64,000 nucleotides of DNA from positions 94,484-158,483 of the forward strand of contig VCJN01002803.1 in assembly GCA_006384855.1 (NCBI GenBank), in the 5' to 3' direction. The notes under the pieces are model-generated. The model was not told where the DNA came from, made no database searches, and was given only the letters and a program-made list of their open reading frames with translations. Numbering within the stretch: the first letter of the stretch is position 1; every line of letters starts with the position of its first letter. This DNA comes from Tetraselmis striata. Taxonomy: Eukaryota > Chlorophyta > Chlorodendrophyceae > Chlorodendrales > Chlorodendraceae. This document shows, piece after piece, positions 33,885-44,100 of the stretch. A program made the position numbers and the translations under genes.

Positions 33885-34324
33885 TATGTTGCCCAGCGTA
33901 GTATTCGCGACGAGAAGCAGTATACAAGATGTGGCCAGATGTGGCTTGCCAGATGACGGCGAGGTGCTGCCACCTACGGCGCGGGGCTACGACTATAATA
34001 CGCCGCTGGGGCGATATCTGATGTGTGGCGTTATTGATAATGAGGGTGTCGGTGGGTGGGTGGGTGGCTTTGCGCACTATGGAAACTGCGCGTTGCAACT
34101 TCGGATTTGCGAGCCCTACTCGGTAGCGACTACTTATATCTGATTGCTTGGCGGGGCGACGGTGCGCTGGGTGAGTGGGCTGCGCGCTACCCTTTCTTAG
34201 CATACCCGTGCGGGTACGGGTGCTGCTGGTAGACACACACATTAACGTGCACGAGTAGCGGACAACAATCTTTCTGTAGATATAAAACATATACAAATAC
34301 ACTCGCAGACACTATACATATATC
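33885..34324. other. Kinase upstream region
   Basis: Contains GGTGGGTGGGTGG-type sequence near 34050 and GTGCGGGTAC-type simple repeats. No gene was recognised. A promoter is presumed but not shown. Confidence 0.35.
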
Positions 34325-34500
34325 TACATATCCTACCATATCAATTACGAGGTGAGTCTGTAGTGAGTCTGCTGTGAGTCTGTCTGTCGCCGACTTTCGG
34401 AGCGGTTTCGCATATATTATAATATATGTGCAAACACATCCGTTGTTTATCCGTGATAATTCCGCGCAGGTCAAAATAGCCGTCGCGCTTGCCTGTTCCT
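34325..34500 (+). repeat. First half of the ~450-bp dispersed repeat, copy 2
   Basis: Matches 11168-11340 and 35940-36095: CCATATCAATTACGAGGTGAG, then GTCTGTCGCCGACTTTCGG, CGCATATATTA and TAATTCCGCGCA. The GC-rich second half is missing here. Confidence 0.65.
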
Positions 34501-34544
34501 GCCACGACGTCTTGTCGACGGAGCGGGGCTGCTACCCGGGTACA

Positions 34545-34622
34545 AGATTGCTGCGTAAACGGCCGTCGTAGGGACGCTGCAAGGGTTTCACTACCAGTCA
34601 TGTCCCGGGGGCGAAAAACAAC
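34545..34622 (+). repeat. Single arm of the 549-832 inverted-repeat family
   Basis: ATTGCTGCGTAAACGGCCGT, then GGGACGCTGCAAGGGTTTCA and TGTCCCGGGGGCGAAAAACA match the arm at 553-640. Confidence 0.7.
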
Positions 34623-34913
34623 AGATGCACGTACCGCTGGACAGGCCATAGCCTGTGTAAATGCCGGTCAACCGGCTTTTGTAATAAAAACACTGAAGTC
34701 AAAACTATCGAAAACTGACCGTTCCATTTCGCGGCTGCATACTGCACTCATCACCTGGTGACGACAACATAGTTTACGCAGACTGTGTCCGAGGCAAGCG
34801 AAACCGTACTTAGTGCTGATCATTACATACCGTGGTGGCGCGACTTTTGACTATGGCGGCAGTAGTTTGTGCTCATAATGTAGCGAGGCAGTATAGTCGC
34901 TATGTAGAATTGG

Positions 34914-35164
34914 TACATCCCTTGTCCGCTCGGTTGAGCGGTCGTCTCGTGTGCGAGAGACCCGGGTTCGATTCCTGGCTGATGTATTTCGGCAATATCG
35001 GCCCGGCGTGTCCTGGGTTTTACCCGGTTGATGCATTAGCCCTTCGGGGTTCGAATGAGGCAATGGTCTATGGGCTATGCCAGACCTACGACTGCAGTTG
35101 GCGCACGAGGTCAAGTGCTGGGGCGGCTTCGGCCGATGTCCCGGGGCGAACTTTACTTTACTTT
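34914..35164 (+). mobile_element. tRNA-derived SINE, well-preserved copy with TSD
   Basis: The head TTGTCCGCTCGGTTGAGCGG and a perfect pol III B box (GGTTCGATTCC at about 34965) show a tRNA-derived promoter. The body matches the copy at 9476-9715 end to end and closes with CTTTACTTTACTTT. A 9-bp direct repeat TAGAATTGG at 34905-34913 and 35165-35173 flanks it as a target-site duplication. The tRNA-like head cannot form a standard acceptor stem, so it is not a functional tRNA gene. Confidence 0.82.
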
Positions 35165-35334
35165 TAGAATTGGGGGCCGATTTACTGCTAAATAATTGGA
35201 TTTATGTGGAGTTCCGTCCCGGCCGGCTTCGTAGATAAAAGGTCGTGGCTGCTTACTACCGGTACAGGTACAGGTGTGAATTACAAAAAAGGCAGTTCCC
35301 CAGAATTAGAAAATCAACACAGCAAGCCGCCTAA

Positions 35335-35604
35335 AAGCGGCCCGCATCCCGCATAAGGCGGGATGGATGAGTGATGCGCACACGGTTCAGAGTCCGGGCC
35401 ACGCGAGCACGTGTGTGTGTAGGTGATCCTCGGACGTGCTGTGCAGCTTCAGCAACGGGATGGGAGACGAATCTGCGCCGTCTGATGAGGCAGCGAGCAC
35501 GCTCTCGAGCGGCCACCAAGCTCAGGACCCCGAGGAAATCTCTTGCGAGCAAGGCCTCCTGGTGAGCCCGGGTGATGCACCGAGTGCCCCGCGATGAGAG
35601 GGCA
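35335..35604 (+). repeat. ~270-bp dispersed repeat, inverted relative to 61390-61657
   Basis: Shares AAGCGGCCCGCATCCCGCA, GGGATGGATGAGTGATGCGC, TGATGAGGCAGCGAGCACGC, CCACCAAGCTCAGGACCCCG and TCTCTTGCGAGCAAGGCCTC with the reverse complement of 61390-61657. It contains no transposase gene. Confidence 0.75.
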
Positions 35605-35609
35605 CAGGT

Positions 35610-35912
35610 ACAGGTACCAGGCGCCCGGCCATCGCCATTCGGGCCGATCGTCGCCGTTCGTTAGATCTACGGGGCGGGCATGGCGCGAAGGGCCGAGCTC
35701 GCCGCATAGACCGGACCCGGACGCCGGATGCCGTCGTTCGTCCGTCGCCGGACGCCGGATGACGCCCGTCGCCCGTCCGCCTCGCCGTCCGTCAGTCGAC
35801 GGACGCCGGGCCCCGGGTCGGCGGGTTTGCGGACACGGGGCAACTGTACAGTGCAGCTATTACTATGATTGATCCTTGCGGCTCTCTGGATTCCACACTT
35901 GTGCAACGGGTC
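35610..35912 (+). repeat. GC-rich second half of the ~450-bp dispersed repeat
   Basis: Carries GGGCATGGCGCGAAGGGCCG, ACGGACGCCGGGCCCCGGGT and CTTGCGGCTCTCTGGATTCC. It lies just upstream of the complete copy at 35925-36422, so the two are arranged in tandem. Confidence 0.7.
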
Positions 35913-35924
35913 TACTTGTAGAAT

Positions 35925-36422
35925 ATACGTATTGTAGATGTATATCCCACCCTATCAATTACGAGGGGAGTGTGAGTAAGTCAGTTTGTCTGTTGCCGAA
36001 GTTCGGAAGTTTCGCATAGACTATGACATAGATCCAAAATGTGTCCGTTATAGATTCCGTCACAATTCCGCGCAGCCAAGCCAAAATAGCCACATGCTAT
36101 ACATGTGCAGTACCGGGTGCCCGTCATGCGGCTGCCCGGTCGCCCGGCCGCTGCCGGTCCGGCCGGTCGTCGATGTTCATCAGGTCTACGGCGCGGGCAT
36201 GACGCAAAGCGCCGAGCCCGCAACGTGGACCGGACCCGGACGCCGGACGTCGTCGTTCGTCCGTCGCCGGACGGCGACCGTCGCCCGTCCGCCTCGCCGC
36301 CCATCAGTCGACGGACGCCGGGCCCCGGGTCGGCGGGTCAGCGGTGGACGCGGGGCTGTACAATGTAGCGGCTACTCCGATTGATCCTTGCGGCTCTCTG
36401 GATTCTACACTCCTGCAACGGC
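35925..36422 (+). repeat. ~450-bp dispersed repeat, complete copy
   Basis: Both halves are present in the same order as 11168-11625, from CCCTATCAATTACGAGG to CTCTCTGGATTCTACACTCC. Confidence 0.7.
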
Positions 36423-36434
36423 TATACTTGCTTG

Positions 36435-36436
<2 letters not shown>

Positions 36437-36475
<39 letters not shown>
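36437..36475. repeat. (CA)n microsatellite
   Basis: About 19 CA units. Between here and 37018 there is no gene, only a 19-nt poly(C) run at about 36856-36874. Confidence 0.9.
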
Positions 36476-36480
<5 letters not shown>

Positions 36481-37304
36481 ACATATGTGTTATTTGACAA
36501 AGTAGTTAAAGTCTGTTTCTCATCATCGTCGAAGACGGTGCCACACAAGTGCAATAGTTCGATATGCAAAGTGCACCAAAAAGTGCAATTGAGATTAATG
36601 CGTCTTGGCATCAAATCAATTTTGTTGTAGGTGTACCAAAAACCATTGTAGACGCACCCATGACCCACCCCCCACACGCGCGGTCAATCGCTCCCGCTTG
36701 TTTTGCATTTGTTCAGAATCCGACTAGGGGTTGTTGGGCCCGAAAGCCCACCTAATCAAAGGCTTGGCTTGCTATCATGCCCGGTTTGGGTGCAGTAGGC
36801 CAAAAGCCCAAAACCCGACACTTTGGCACATTATCTTGGTCTGGTGCATCACAATCCCCCCCCCCCCCCCCCCCGACGAAGGTACTTCGTCTCATCCTGG
36901 CCGCTTTCGCTCAGTCTGCCGCCCCACAGACTCGTTCATAGTGCTGTTTAGCGGGTGCAAAAAGTTGGTGGCGGGCCAGCGGGTGCAAGTGTACGTGACT
37001 GGCCGTCCCACGCACTGTTTTAAACTAGTTTATGGGGTTTCCTCCCTTGACCTAACCGCTTTTCAGCTACAAGTGCTGCTCGGTGGTACGGGAACTAGGC
37101 ATATGTTGTTGCGCCCTTGTTGGGTGCAGCACGAGTAGACATAAAAGCAGCTAGAACAGCTGAGCCTGCCATCTTCCAGTTCCACGCAGCGATGTAAGAA
37201 CTGTCTCGTAACCAGTTGCGAGCAAGGTCACCCCAGGTTGTTCAAGACCGCACTCAGCTCGCCATCCGAGTGTGATATTCTCGTCCGTACGTCCGTGCGT
37301 TACC

Positions 37305-38162
37305 ATGCTGCCAGATGGAGAAGAACCCGTCGCCGAGCCGACGTTGGAGTCGCTGCAAGCAGATGTGCGGGCACTGGCTACAATTGTAGCTCAATTGACG
37401 GCTCGTGAGAGTGCTGTTGATGAAGAAGGAGCACATGGCTCCGGCTTCGGGCAGCGCATCGCGGGACAGCCGACAGGCAGCGGGGGAGCCGCAGAGCGCC
37501 CCGACTTGCTAGAGCTAGCCCAGAGCGGCCGTGTCGGAGCAAAATCCGTGAGTGCCGAGGATGACTACCTCGCGGTGCCAGAACTACTGCAGAGAGCAAG
37601 GTCTGGTTACGAGGCCGTTCGACCGGTCAGCCGAGTGCCTAGACTCTTTTCCCTGAGCACCGACCTAACGAACGAGTACCTCAAGCAAGACGACCGGCGT
37701 CTGCCGGCCCAGGAGGAGTACTTGTGGATGTCGTGTTTCGGGGCCCACATGGCCGCGCTTTTCGTAGCTCTCGACGAGCTGCTTCCCTACGTCCCTGTCA
37801 CCAACCAGGACTTCACCCCCTACCTCGCGAGAGCTCGGAACCACGCCGATGCCATCGACAAGGCGTTTCGGTTTCACTTGGCCTTCTTGCGGAGGCTAAA
37901 TGAGACCAAGCGTGTGAACGGTGACCAAGGTGTTCTGGACGTGCTGCGAGCCCAACATTTCCAGGCTGCTTCGGAGCATATGGGTTCCGCGATGTTTGGG
38001 GACCTCATGAAGGACTACGAGCGCCGTGTCTTCGAGGCGACCGTTGCCAGCAGCGCGAAAGCGACCGCTACTGCTCGAGTGGCGGCTGCAGCTGCAGGTC
38101 GCGGGAGTGGGCGAGGACGTGGTGGTGGACGCGGACGTGGCCGCGAGGGTGAGCACGAGTGA
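37305..38162 (+). CDS. Gag-like ORF1 of YR element copy A
   Basis: 285 aa ending in an RG-rich tail (GRGSGRGRGGGRGRGREGEH), typical of nucleic-acid binding. The middle contains LAQSGRVGAKSVSAEDDYL, EEYLWMSCFGAHMAALFVAL and HFQAASEHMGSAMFGDLMKD, about 90% like copies B and C. I recognise no catalytic motif; its position and basic tail suggest a structural or nucleic-acid-binding Gag role. The ORF ends GAG-TGA-CGG, and the recombinase ORF continues in the same frame. Confidence 0.7.
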   Translation: MLPDGEEPVAEPTLESLQADVRALATIVAQLTARESAVDEEGAHGSGFGQRIAGQPTGSGGAAERPDLLELAQSGRVGAKSVSAEDDYLAVPELLQRARSGYEAVRPVSRVPRLFSLSTDLTNEYLKQDDRRLPAQEEYLWMSCFGAHMAALFVALDELLPYVPVTNQDFTPYLARARNHADAIDKAFRFHLAFLRRLNETKRVNGDQGVLDVLRAQHFQAASEHMGSAMFGDLMKDYERRVFEATVASSAKATATARVAAAAAGRGSGRGRGGGRGRGREGEHE

Positions 38163-38165
38163 CGG
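38160..38165 (+). promoter_or_regulatory. Putative UGA-CGG stop-readthrough site, copy A
   Basis: The gag-like ORF stops at TGA followed by CGG, and the next frame is the in-frame recombinase. UGA-CGG is the known type II leaky-stop context. A GGCCACC-TGTC-GGTGACC hairpin lies at 38205-38222. Identical context occurs in copies B and C. Confidence 0.5.
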
Positions 38166-38857
38166 TGTGGGGCGCCTTTCGTCGGAGCTGCTGGAGCTTT
38201 GCGAGGCCACCTGTCGGTGACCGCCGCAAGACGCAACCTTGCAGCTCAACGGCGAGATGAGCGCCATGTGTCAGGACCTGACCCCCCCACCTTACAGACT
38301 TCATTTAGACCTTCCTCGGTGCGGCGCTTCTTACAGCTACAGCCGAGTGCGGCTCAACCATCCGCACACCTGCACATGGCGGCTCAACCAACCGCTTTCT
38401 TTACCCCATCTCTGCGTCCGTCGGTTGTTACACCACGTGTTACAACTGGTTCGCAACGACCAAGTTTCGCGCAGGTACGTTACGCGCGTGACATGCGCTA
38501 CGAGCGCGGAGGGCGCGCGGGGCGGCCCTCCTACCTGAACCTAGCCCCGCAAACCCGTACCGACGCTACTGCAAACCCGTCCAGTAGCTACCGGTCAACC
38601 GCCGGGAACCTAACTGCTGCTGCCGAGTACTTTGCGAATAGTAGTCGTACCGGTGAAACTCTGTCAGTAAAATGACGCGCTTACGTGATTAGCGAGCCCG
38701 AAGCTGTCGCTCCCTGGGCCGCTTCATTGCGATCTCGGCTGCATGACGCGTTCGGCTCAGACGATCTTGGCCAGCGGACGCTCGACCTACTCTCCAGCTC
38801 CCTCAACGCTCGGACACTCAAGAGCTACGCGGCCGGCTGCCTCAGTTCGTGGGCTGA

Positions 38858-39271
38858 TGTTATACTCCATTTCCCTTTAGCCATAATGTTCTGCTATACT
38901 AGCAGGTATAACTCCCCGCAAAGGTAGTACGACTACGCATCCGCGGAGTCGCTGTATATATTAGTATTGCGGGTATAAATACTAGTAGTATAAGGCCGAA
39001 GACTGTTCTGGAATTCTCTAGAGTTCTCTGACTCAAGCCTTACGTGGCTAACACAGCACGGGTATCCCATGACACCCGGCTAACATAGCACAGGTATGAC
39101 TATGACCTCGGCGGGTATAAATACCGCCTCGGACAAGTCTACTAGGGAGAATTCAGAGACAGAACTATAACCCAGGAACCCCTGTAACCAGAAGAGATTG
39201 GCCATACTTTCTAAAATCCTTCCGCTGCATCCTAAAGGGCCTAAAGAATAGGCTTAAGCTAGAGCCTAACA
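38858..39271 (+). repeat. 5' LTR of the chromovirus
   Basis: 414 bp, TG...CA ends. It contains two GGGTATAAATA-type boxes (about 38973 and 39113) that could serve as TATA elements. Confidence 0.92.
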
Positions 39272-39273
39272 CT

Positions 39274-39285
39274 TGGTTTCGGAGC
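39274..39285 (+). other. Primer-binding site
   Basis: TGGTTTCGGAGC, two bases after the LTR, resembles the initiator-Met tRNA primer site (TGGTATCAGAGC) with two differences. Confidence 0.65.
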
Positions 39286-39310
39286 TTAGACAGCGGTAAG
39301 CGACGTAAAG

Positions 39311-40468
39311 ATGGCTACACCAGGAGAGACGCCACCTGAGGACAGCGGAAGCTTTCCGGTAGCGGCCACTGCCGGCGAAGCACAGCCGATTCTGCTCGAA
39401 GGAGGTCAAGAGGGCACGCAACCGACCCTCGCAAACATGATGAGCATGCTTGAACGACTAGCCGACCGAGTCGAGACTATGTCGACGGAGCAAGCGAAGA
39501 TGCAAGAAGTAGCGCAAGCTACGACGGCGGCAACGGCGGAGATTCGCCGCTTGGACGAGTACGTGCGACAAGGCTTCAGTCATTTCGACGACCGAGTGAA
39601 CCGGAGCCGAGTTGTAGAGCAGCAGATGCGAGACCAGCTTCGTTCTGCCCGGACCAGCGACATGCCTGGGCTCATGCCGAGCGATGTGAAACCAGCGAAG
39701 ATCGAGAAGCTATCGACTACGAATATCGACGAGCTACGGAACTGGTTTCGTCATGCACGGGGTTACCTGAAATATCACAACGTAAACCCGGAGGAACCTC
39801 GTAGCGTGTACTGGGCATCTGGCTATTTTCACGGACCCGTATCCAAGTGGTGGTACGCGCAAGTGGCGAGTACGCACGACGAAATTGGCGGCGGTTTTAC
39901 CGGTATTACGCACATGGAGGCGGCACTAATCACCGAATTCTGTGGACGTACACCGGCGAAGCAAGCTCGTATCAATCTGGATCGCGCGACACAGCGGACT
40001 ACAGTACAGAAGTACGCGAATTATTTCCGCGAGCAACTACTGGAGTTACCCCATCGTCACGAGGAAGATAATGTACATGACTTCCACCGCGGACTGAAAC
40101 CCCATATTCGAAAGGAAGTTGCCCTGAAAAACCCTAAGACCATGGCAGAAGCTGTACATGCAGCCTTGGTTGTTGAAGCTGCGGAGCGGGAGACAGATGT
40201 GCACCGCGAGATCCGTCGCGAGCGCCTAAACATGGACGACGATGGCGACGACGACGAGCAGTACTACAGCAGTGCTGAGGGTGAGGCTACAGAACAAGAA
40301 GACGACCTGTTGATGGCGCGGCGATTGACCGAGGAGGAGTTTGAGAGATTTAAGAAGAAGGGACGCTGCTTTATCTGCAGGGCGAAAGGTCATGTTGCGT
40401 CCGCGTGCCCGAGCAAGAAGAAGAAGATTTCCGAGTATCGACCCAGAAAGACCCGGCCGGGAAACTAA
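39311..40468 (+). CDS. Chromovirus Gag
   Basis: 385 aa from the ATG at 39311. It shows a coiled-coil-like N-terminal part, then the retrotransposon Gag core (DELRNWFRHARGYLKYHNV, KWWYAQVAS, EFCGRTPAKQARINLDRAT, YANYFREQLLELPHRHEEDN) and one CCHC zinc knuckle near the end (CFICRAKGHVASAC, C-x2-C-x4-H-x4-C) for RNA binding. It is intact. The last codons carry a -1 slippery heptamer directly before the TAA, so a fraction of ribosomes should continue into the next ORF. Confidence 0.88.
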   Translation: MATPGETPPEDSGSFPVAATAGEAQPILLEGGQEGTQPTLANMMSMLERLADRVETMSTEQAKMQEVAQATTAATAEIRRLDEYVRQGFSHFDDRVNRSRVVEQQMRDQLRSARTSDMPGLMPSDVKPAKIEKLSTTNIDELRNWFRHARGYLKYHNVNPEEPRSVYWASGYFHGPVSKWWYAQVASTHDEIGGGFTGITHMEAALITEFCGRTPAKQARINLDRATQRTTVQKYANYFREQLLELPHRHEEDNVHDFHRGLKPHIRKEVALKNPKTMAEAVHAALVVEAAERETDVHREIRRERLNMDDDGDDDEQYYSSAEGEATEQEDDLLMARRLTEEEFERFKKKGRCFICRAKGHVASACPSKKKKISEYRPRKTRPGN

Positions 40469-40498
40469 GACGTGAGTCGGCCGCGCGCGGCGCGCGAC
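40459..40498 (+). promoter_or_regulatory. -1 programmed frameshift site (GGGAAAC plus hairpin)
   Basis: In the gag frame the heptamer is G GGA AAC (40459-40465), immediately before the TAA stop. After a 10-nt spacer the GC-rich inverted repeat GTCGG...CGCGCGAC (40476-40498) can form a hairpin. A -1 shift enters the next ORF, which is open across the overlap. Confidence 0.7.
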
Positions 40499-41157
40499 AG
40501 GGTGAAGGACTGTCCCCTAAAACGGCTCGCGAGACTACAGAAGTACAGCCCTCGTATCCTCGAACGACACTGAGGCCTGATTTCCTCCACAAGGATTTCA
40601 GCGACTGGATGGTACATCGCGAATTTTTGGGCCACTACCTTCGACAGAAGTTTTTGCATCCGCATCTACGAGGAATTATTGTGGTCCCAAAATGGTCGCG
40701 TAAGCCGTGGTTTCGACTACTTAGAAATTTTCGTCTTGTGGATGAGTTGCCAGCGGAGACTTCTGTGTTTACGTGTCCAACGAACGATGGCATAGAAGGT
40801 GCGAGACAAGATGTTGGCCCCACTCGATGGGCGACACAGATCTACGCTGACGATGGCGCCGGCGTACGGTTTCTACCGCAGCACCTGAGAACCCCACCGA
40901 AACCTGAGTGGACGCACTCGAAGGTTCTAGTAACCGATGGAAGACGAGTGCTTCTGACTGTAGAAGACAGCGGACTGATTTGGTTTCCAGAAGGCAAGCG
41001 CGGCGACACGGACGCGACGCCGGAGACAACAGCAGTACGACGATTACTCGAGCAAACTGGGTACCGGGCACAGGAGAGCAATATACGGTACCTAGCTCGG
41101 CACTCAGCGGACGGGAGACAACCGGTGTCCTGTATACCTGTATTGCGCTCGTCGTAA
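40466..41157 (+). CDS. Chromovirus ORF2 with a Nudix-like domain
   Basis: Open in the -1 frame relative to gag, entered by frameshifting at 40465. The first part contains FSDWMVHREF and IIVVPKWSRKPWFRLL. The second part is Nudix-like: HSKVLVTDGRRVLLTVEDSG, then WFPEGK and a box ending PETTAVRRLLEQTGY. Compared with the Nudix consensus (GX5EX7REUXEEXGU), the Arg, first Glu of the EE pair and Gly are kept, but two other acidic residues are changed, so hydrolase activity is doubtful. The frame stops at 41157. Downstream homologous-looking sequence lies in another frame, so a 1-nt lesion near 41120 is likely. Nudix domains are not a standard part of Ty3/gypsy polyproteins. Confidence 0.6.
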
Positions 41158-41179
41158 TATCGTACCTACGAAGACCCCT

Positions 41180-44100
41180 TTGAACCGTGCACTATGGACA
41201 ACCTGGAAGAAATTATTGGAGGCACGAAGTACGGGTTATCTGGAGACGGAGACAGTACGCTACCCACTACGGTACGAAAGCTTCGGCGAACAAATTGATG
41301 AATATGTCAACCGTAACGTCCAACTACCTGGCGAAGCCTCCACATCGCGTTTGTGCCACGTATCTTCACCGAGTGGTACCCGACTACTGACTATTACTGG
41401 CGAATTGCGAGGACGACACTGTAAAATACTGGTGGACTCTGGTGCAACCGAAACTTGTGCGAGTACCGAATGGGTACAATTCTAATTACATGAGCTAGCA
41501 GCAGAAGGCGATATCGGAAATCACCAAAATAAAAGGCAATCAGAAAGGTCCTCTACAACGACTGCGGGGTGGAAGCAGTAACATGAGAAGACGCAGAGTG
41601 GGCACGAGCACACGCATCAGACTTGGCCATCTGCACACCGGCAGAGAATGCCGCCCGGGGTACCATGCACGCAAGCCGAGACCCGCTGCAACAGCCCCCG
41701 CCGTGTGCGCGACAGGTGACGGCGGAACTCAGCAGGTTGGCCGGCGACAAAGTACCGAATGGGTACAATTACATCAGTGCCCTACAGTATCCGGAGGAAA
41801 ACACCGTATAAAACTGGCGAACGGCAGTATGAGTACCAGTACCAAACGGCTGAGGAGCGAAGTACTTACCGTAGGAGCTTTCGACTATAAATTGGACGCT
41901 ATAGTTACAGACCTGGAGAAATTTGACATTATTCTCGGACAACCTTGGCTGGAAACAGTTAATCCTGACATTGACTGGACTGCTAAAATTATCAAACACC
42001 GGAAGACTGGACAACACATTGCTACAGCGGAACAGTATACAGTACCTACGACGGTTTACCACCTGGACGCGACTAAGATGGCGAAGGAGCTGAGGAAGAG
42101 TCGCGGCGAGGAACTGTTTGCTGTTGCGGTACGCGAGGTGTTCGATGCAGTAGCTGAGCTGCGCACGGACCAGTCGACCGAGTGGACCGAGGAGCTCAAG
42201 GAGTCCCTTATGGAGTTTGCAGACATCATCGCGGAGCCTACTGACCTGCCACCGGAGCGCGAGTTCGACTTTGAGATCAACCTGGAGAGTGATGAACCCC
42301 CCAAAGAACGAACGTACCGTATGTCACCAACGGAGTTGCAGGAGGTACGGTCACAACTGGAGGAATTGTTTGCAAAAGGGTGGATTCGTCCGTCCAAGTC
42401 AAACTACGGCGCCCCAATTTTAGTTGTGCGTAAGAAAGACGGCACTCTGCGTATGTGTGTGGACTACCGTAAATTGAATGACCCTACGAAGAAAGACCGG
42501 ACCCCGCTTCCTCGTATCGACGAATTATTGGACTCATTGCATGGTGCGACTATTTTCAGTACTCTGGACCTGTATAAAGGCTACCATCAAGTACGAATTA
42601 AACCGGAAGACATCCACAAAACAGCGTTCCGGACACACTATGGACTCTACGAGTACTGTGTGTTACCTTTCGGCTTGACAAACGCCCCAGCTGGATTCCA
42701 GACTATGATGAACCGTGTTTTGAGCCCATATCTCGGCAAATTCTGCGTGGTATACCTGGACGACGTGCTGATCTACAGCAAGACAGCTGAAGAGCATCTC
42801 GAGCACATCAGATTGGTGCTACGGGAGTTGCAACGACACCACTTGCATATCAAGCTGTCGAAGTGTTCGTTCGGCCGTACCAGCGTGGAGTTTTTGGGCC
42901 ATATCGTCGAGGCAGGACAGATCAAGATGGACCCCCGGAAGGTGGAAGCAGTTCAACAGTGGCCCGTGCCGAAGACAGTAAAGGACGTACGAGGTTTTCT
43001 CGGCCTTGCTGGCTATTACCGCAAGTTCATCCATAACTTCGCGGCTATTGCGGCGCCACTACATGACCTGACGAAAAATCAACCGGAGTTTGTGTGGACG
43101 CCTCGTGCTGATGCGGCGTTTCGTGCATTAAAGGACGCAATGGTACGAGCACATGTACTGAGCATACCGGACACATCTGCGGACGCCCGTTACACATTGT
43201 ATACAGATGCTTCTGGATTTGCAGTGGGAGCTGTGCTGCTGCAAGATCAAGGCTCAGGACTTCGACCTGTCGCGTACCATGCACGCAAGATGAACAAACA
43301 CGAAGTTCACTACCCGGTACATGAGCAAGAGTTGTTAGCGGTTCGTGATGCACTCATCAAGTTCCGATGCTACCTTGATGTAGCGGCGGGCTTTACGGTC
43401 ATCACCGACCATGACACACTACGGCACTTCTTTCGCCAACGCGATTTGTCGACGCGGCAAGTACGATGGCTGCAAGTGTTTGCGCCTTACCACCGACATA
43501 TGGACATCGTCTACAAGCGAGGAGCTGCCAATCATGCGGACGCCCTCTCTCGGCGACCCGACTTGAAGGATGCGCTACATAAGCTAGATCTGCTGAACAA
43601 CTGGTCAGAAGACGAGGCTGACTGCGAAATAAATTCAGTTTTATTTGCTATGGAGTCGCGACTACAAGCGGACAACAAGTTGTACGACGAAATCAAGACC
43701 GCATATGACTCCGACGAGTACCTGAAATCGCGGAAGGCTTTACCATATGCATCCTGGCTAGTACGTCACAGTAATGGTCTACTGTACGCCTACGGCTCAC
43801 GACTTTACGTACCAAATGTGGCGGACCTGCGACAACGAGCACTGTACGAACTACATAACGCGCCTACTGCTGGACACCCAGGAGGACGACGACTACTAGC
43901 GCGTACTGTGGAACTGTACTGGTGGCCCCGTATGAAACAGACTGTCACTAACTACGTGCGACGCTGCCCTACATGTCAACGTACTAAGGCGGCCCGGCAT
44001 AAGCCATACGGCTTACTTCAGCCCCATGACGTACCGTCACGACCATTTGAGGTAATATCCCTGGATTTAATCACAGATCTTCCGGAGTGCCAGGGGTATG

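Noticed and set aside
34914..34985. A genuine tRNA gene
   Set aside because: B box is perfect but the A box is weak and no acceptor stem pairs; it is the head of a SINE with a second copy at 9476.
36437..36475. CRISPR-like or other regular array
   Set aside because: Simple CA microsatellite without spacers; no array of repeats with unique spacers occurs anywhere in the window.
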